This document shows, one piece after another, positions 5,674 through 5,760 of a stretch of DNA of 5,760 bases; position 1 is the first letter of the stretch; each line of letters opens with the position of its first letter. The notes beneath the pieces were generated by a model. The model worked only from the letters and a program-made list of their open reading frames with translations, ran no database searches and was not told the origin of the DNA. Where the stretch lies: the NCBI GenBank assembly GCA_902476665.1, contig CABSEO010000146.1:1-5760 (forward strand), written 5' to 3'. The DNA is from an uncultured Emergencia sp. Its GTDB lineage: Bacteria; Bacillota; Clostridia; Peptostreptococcales; Anaerovoracaceae. Position numbers and translations under genes: made by a program.

Positions 5674-5760
5674 ATGAAGAAAATTCTATTCTATACAAAC
5701 CAGTTCTTCGGCCAGATCGGCGGTGAAGAATTTGCATATCAGGAACCTTTCGTACAAGAC
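5674..5760 (+). CDS. grdB: Glycine/sarcosine/betaine reductase selenoprotein B, GrdB-type (3' end outside window)
   Basis: Only the first 29 residues are visible. They begin MKKILFYTNQFFGQIGGEE, matching the N-terminal strand and NQFF..IGGEE block of the GrdB/GrdF/GrdH family. These proteins are about 435 residues long and carry a selenocysteine in the C-terminal half, encoded by an in-frame TGA that is outside this window. GrdB pairs with the pyruvoyl-bearing GrdE: its selenol attacks the bound substrate and releases ammonia or an amine. The gene starts 20 bases after the grdE stop and shares its sigma-54 operon. The substrate type cannot be decided from this fragment. Confidence 0.88.
   Translation, partial: MKKILFYTNQFFGQIGGEEFAYQEPFVQD

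Overview
This window appears to come from a low- to mid-GC anaerobic Gram-positive bacterium of the class Clostridia, one that ferments amino acids or amines and makes selenoproteins. The evidence is strong AGGAGG-type ribosome binding sites, a selenophosphate synthetase gene with an in-frame UGA, a GrdX gene, and the first two genes of a glycine/sarcosine/betaine-type reductase (component B). I cannot fix the genus. A member of the Peptostreptococcales/Anaerovoracaceae type would fit, but that is inference.

Left part (1-1123, + strand): the C-terminal 96 residues of an alanine dehydrogenase-like protein, followed 52 bases later by a complete PLP-independent Asp/Glu/hydantoin-type racemase. 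The racemase ends in a hairpin that also serves the convergent selD gene.

Middle (1136-2170, - strand): selD. Its true start is at 2170, and it reads through an in-frame TGA at 2128-2126 that encodes selenocysteine at the catalytic position (Sec15). A 144-base divergent spacer carries a promoter for each direction. The rightward promoter is placed so that the grdX mRNA should start at, or within a base or two of, its ATG, which suggests a leaderless transcript.

Right part (2315-5760, + strand): grdX and a sigma-54 enhancer-binding protein (PAS, AAA+, Fis-type HTH) form a tight two-gene unit. A 215-base spacer follows, holding two near-identical 17-bp elements exactly 22 bp apart and then a consensus -24/-12 sigma-54 promoter. 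This promoter drives a grdE-type proprotein gene (pyruvoyl-forming Cys242), followed by the start of the grdB-type selenoprotein gene, which is cut by the window end.

Together the genes look like a self-contained, inducible amine/amino acid reductase locus. The PAS-containing activator would sense a substrate or state and switch on the GrdE/GrdB substrate-binding component through sigma-54, while SelD supplies selenophosphate for the selenocysteines of the system and of SelD itself. No grdA, grdC, grdD or trxB is visible between the regulator and grdE. The substrate (glycine, sarcosine, betaine or another amine) cannot be read from this window and is its main open question.
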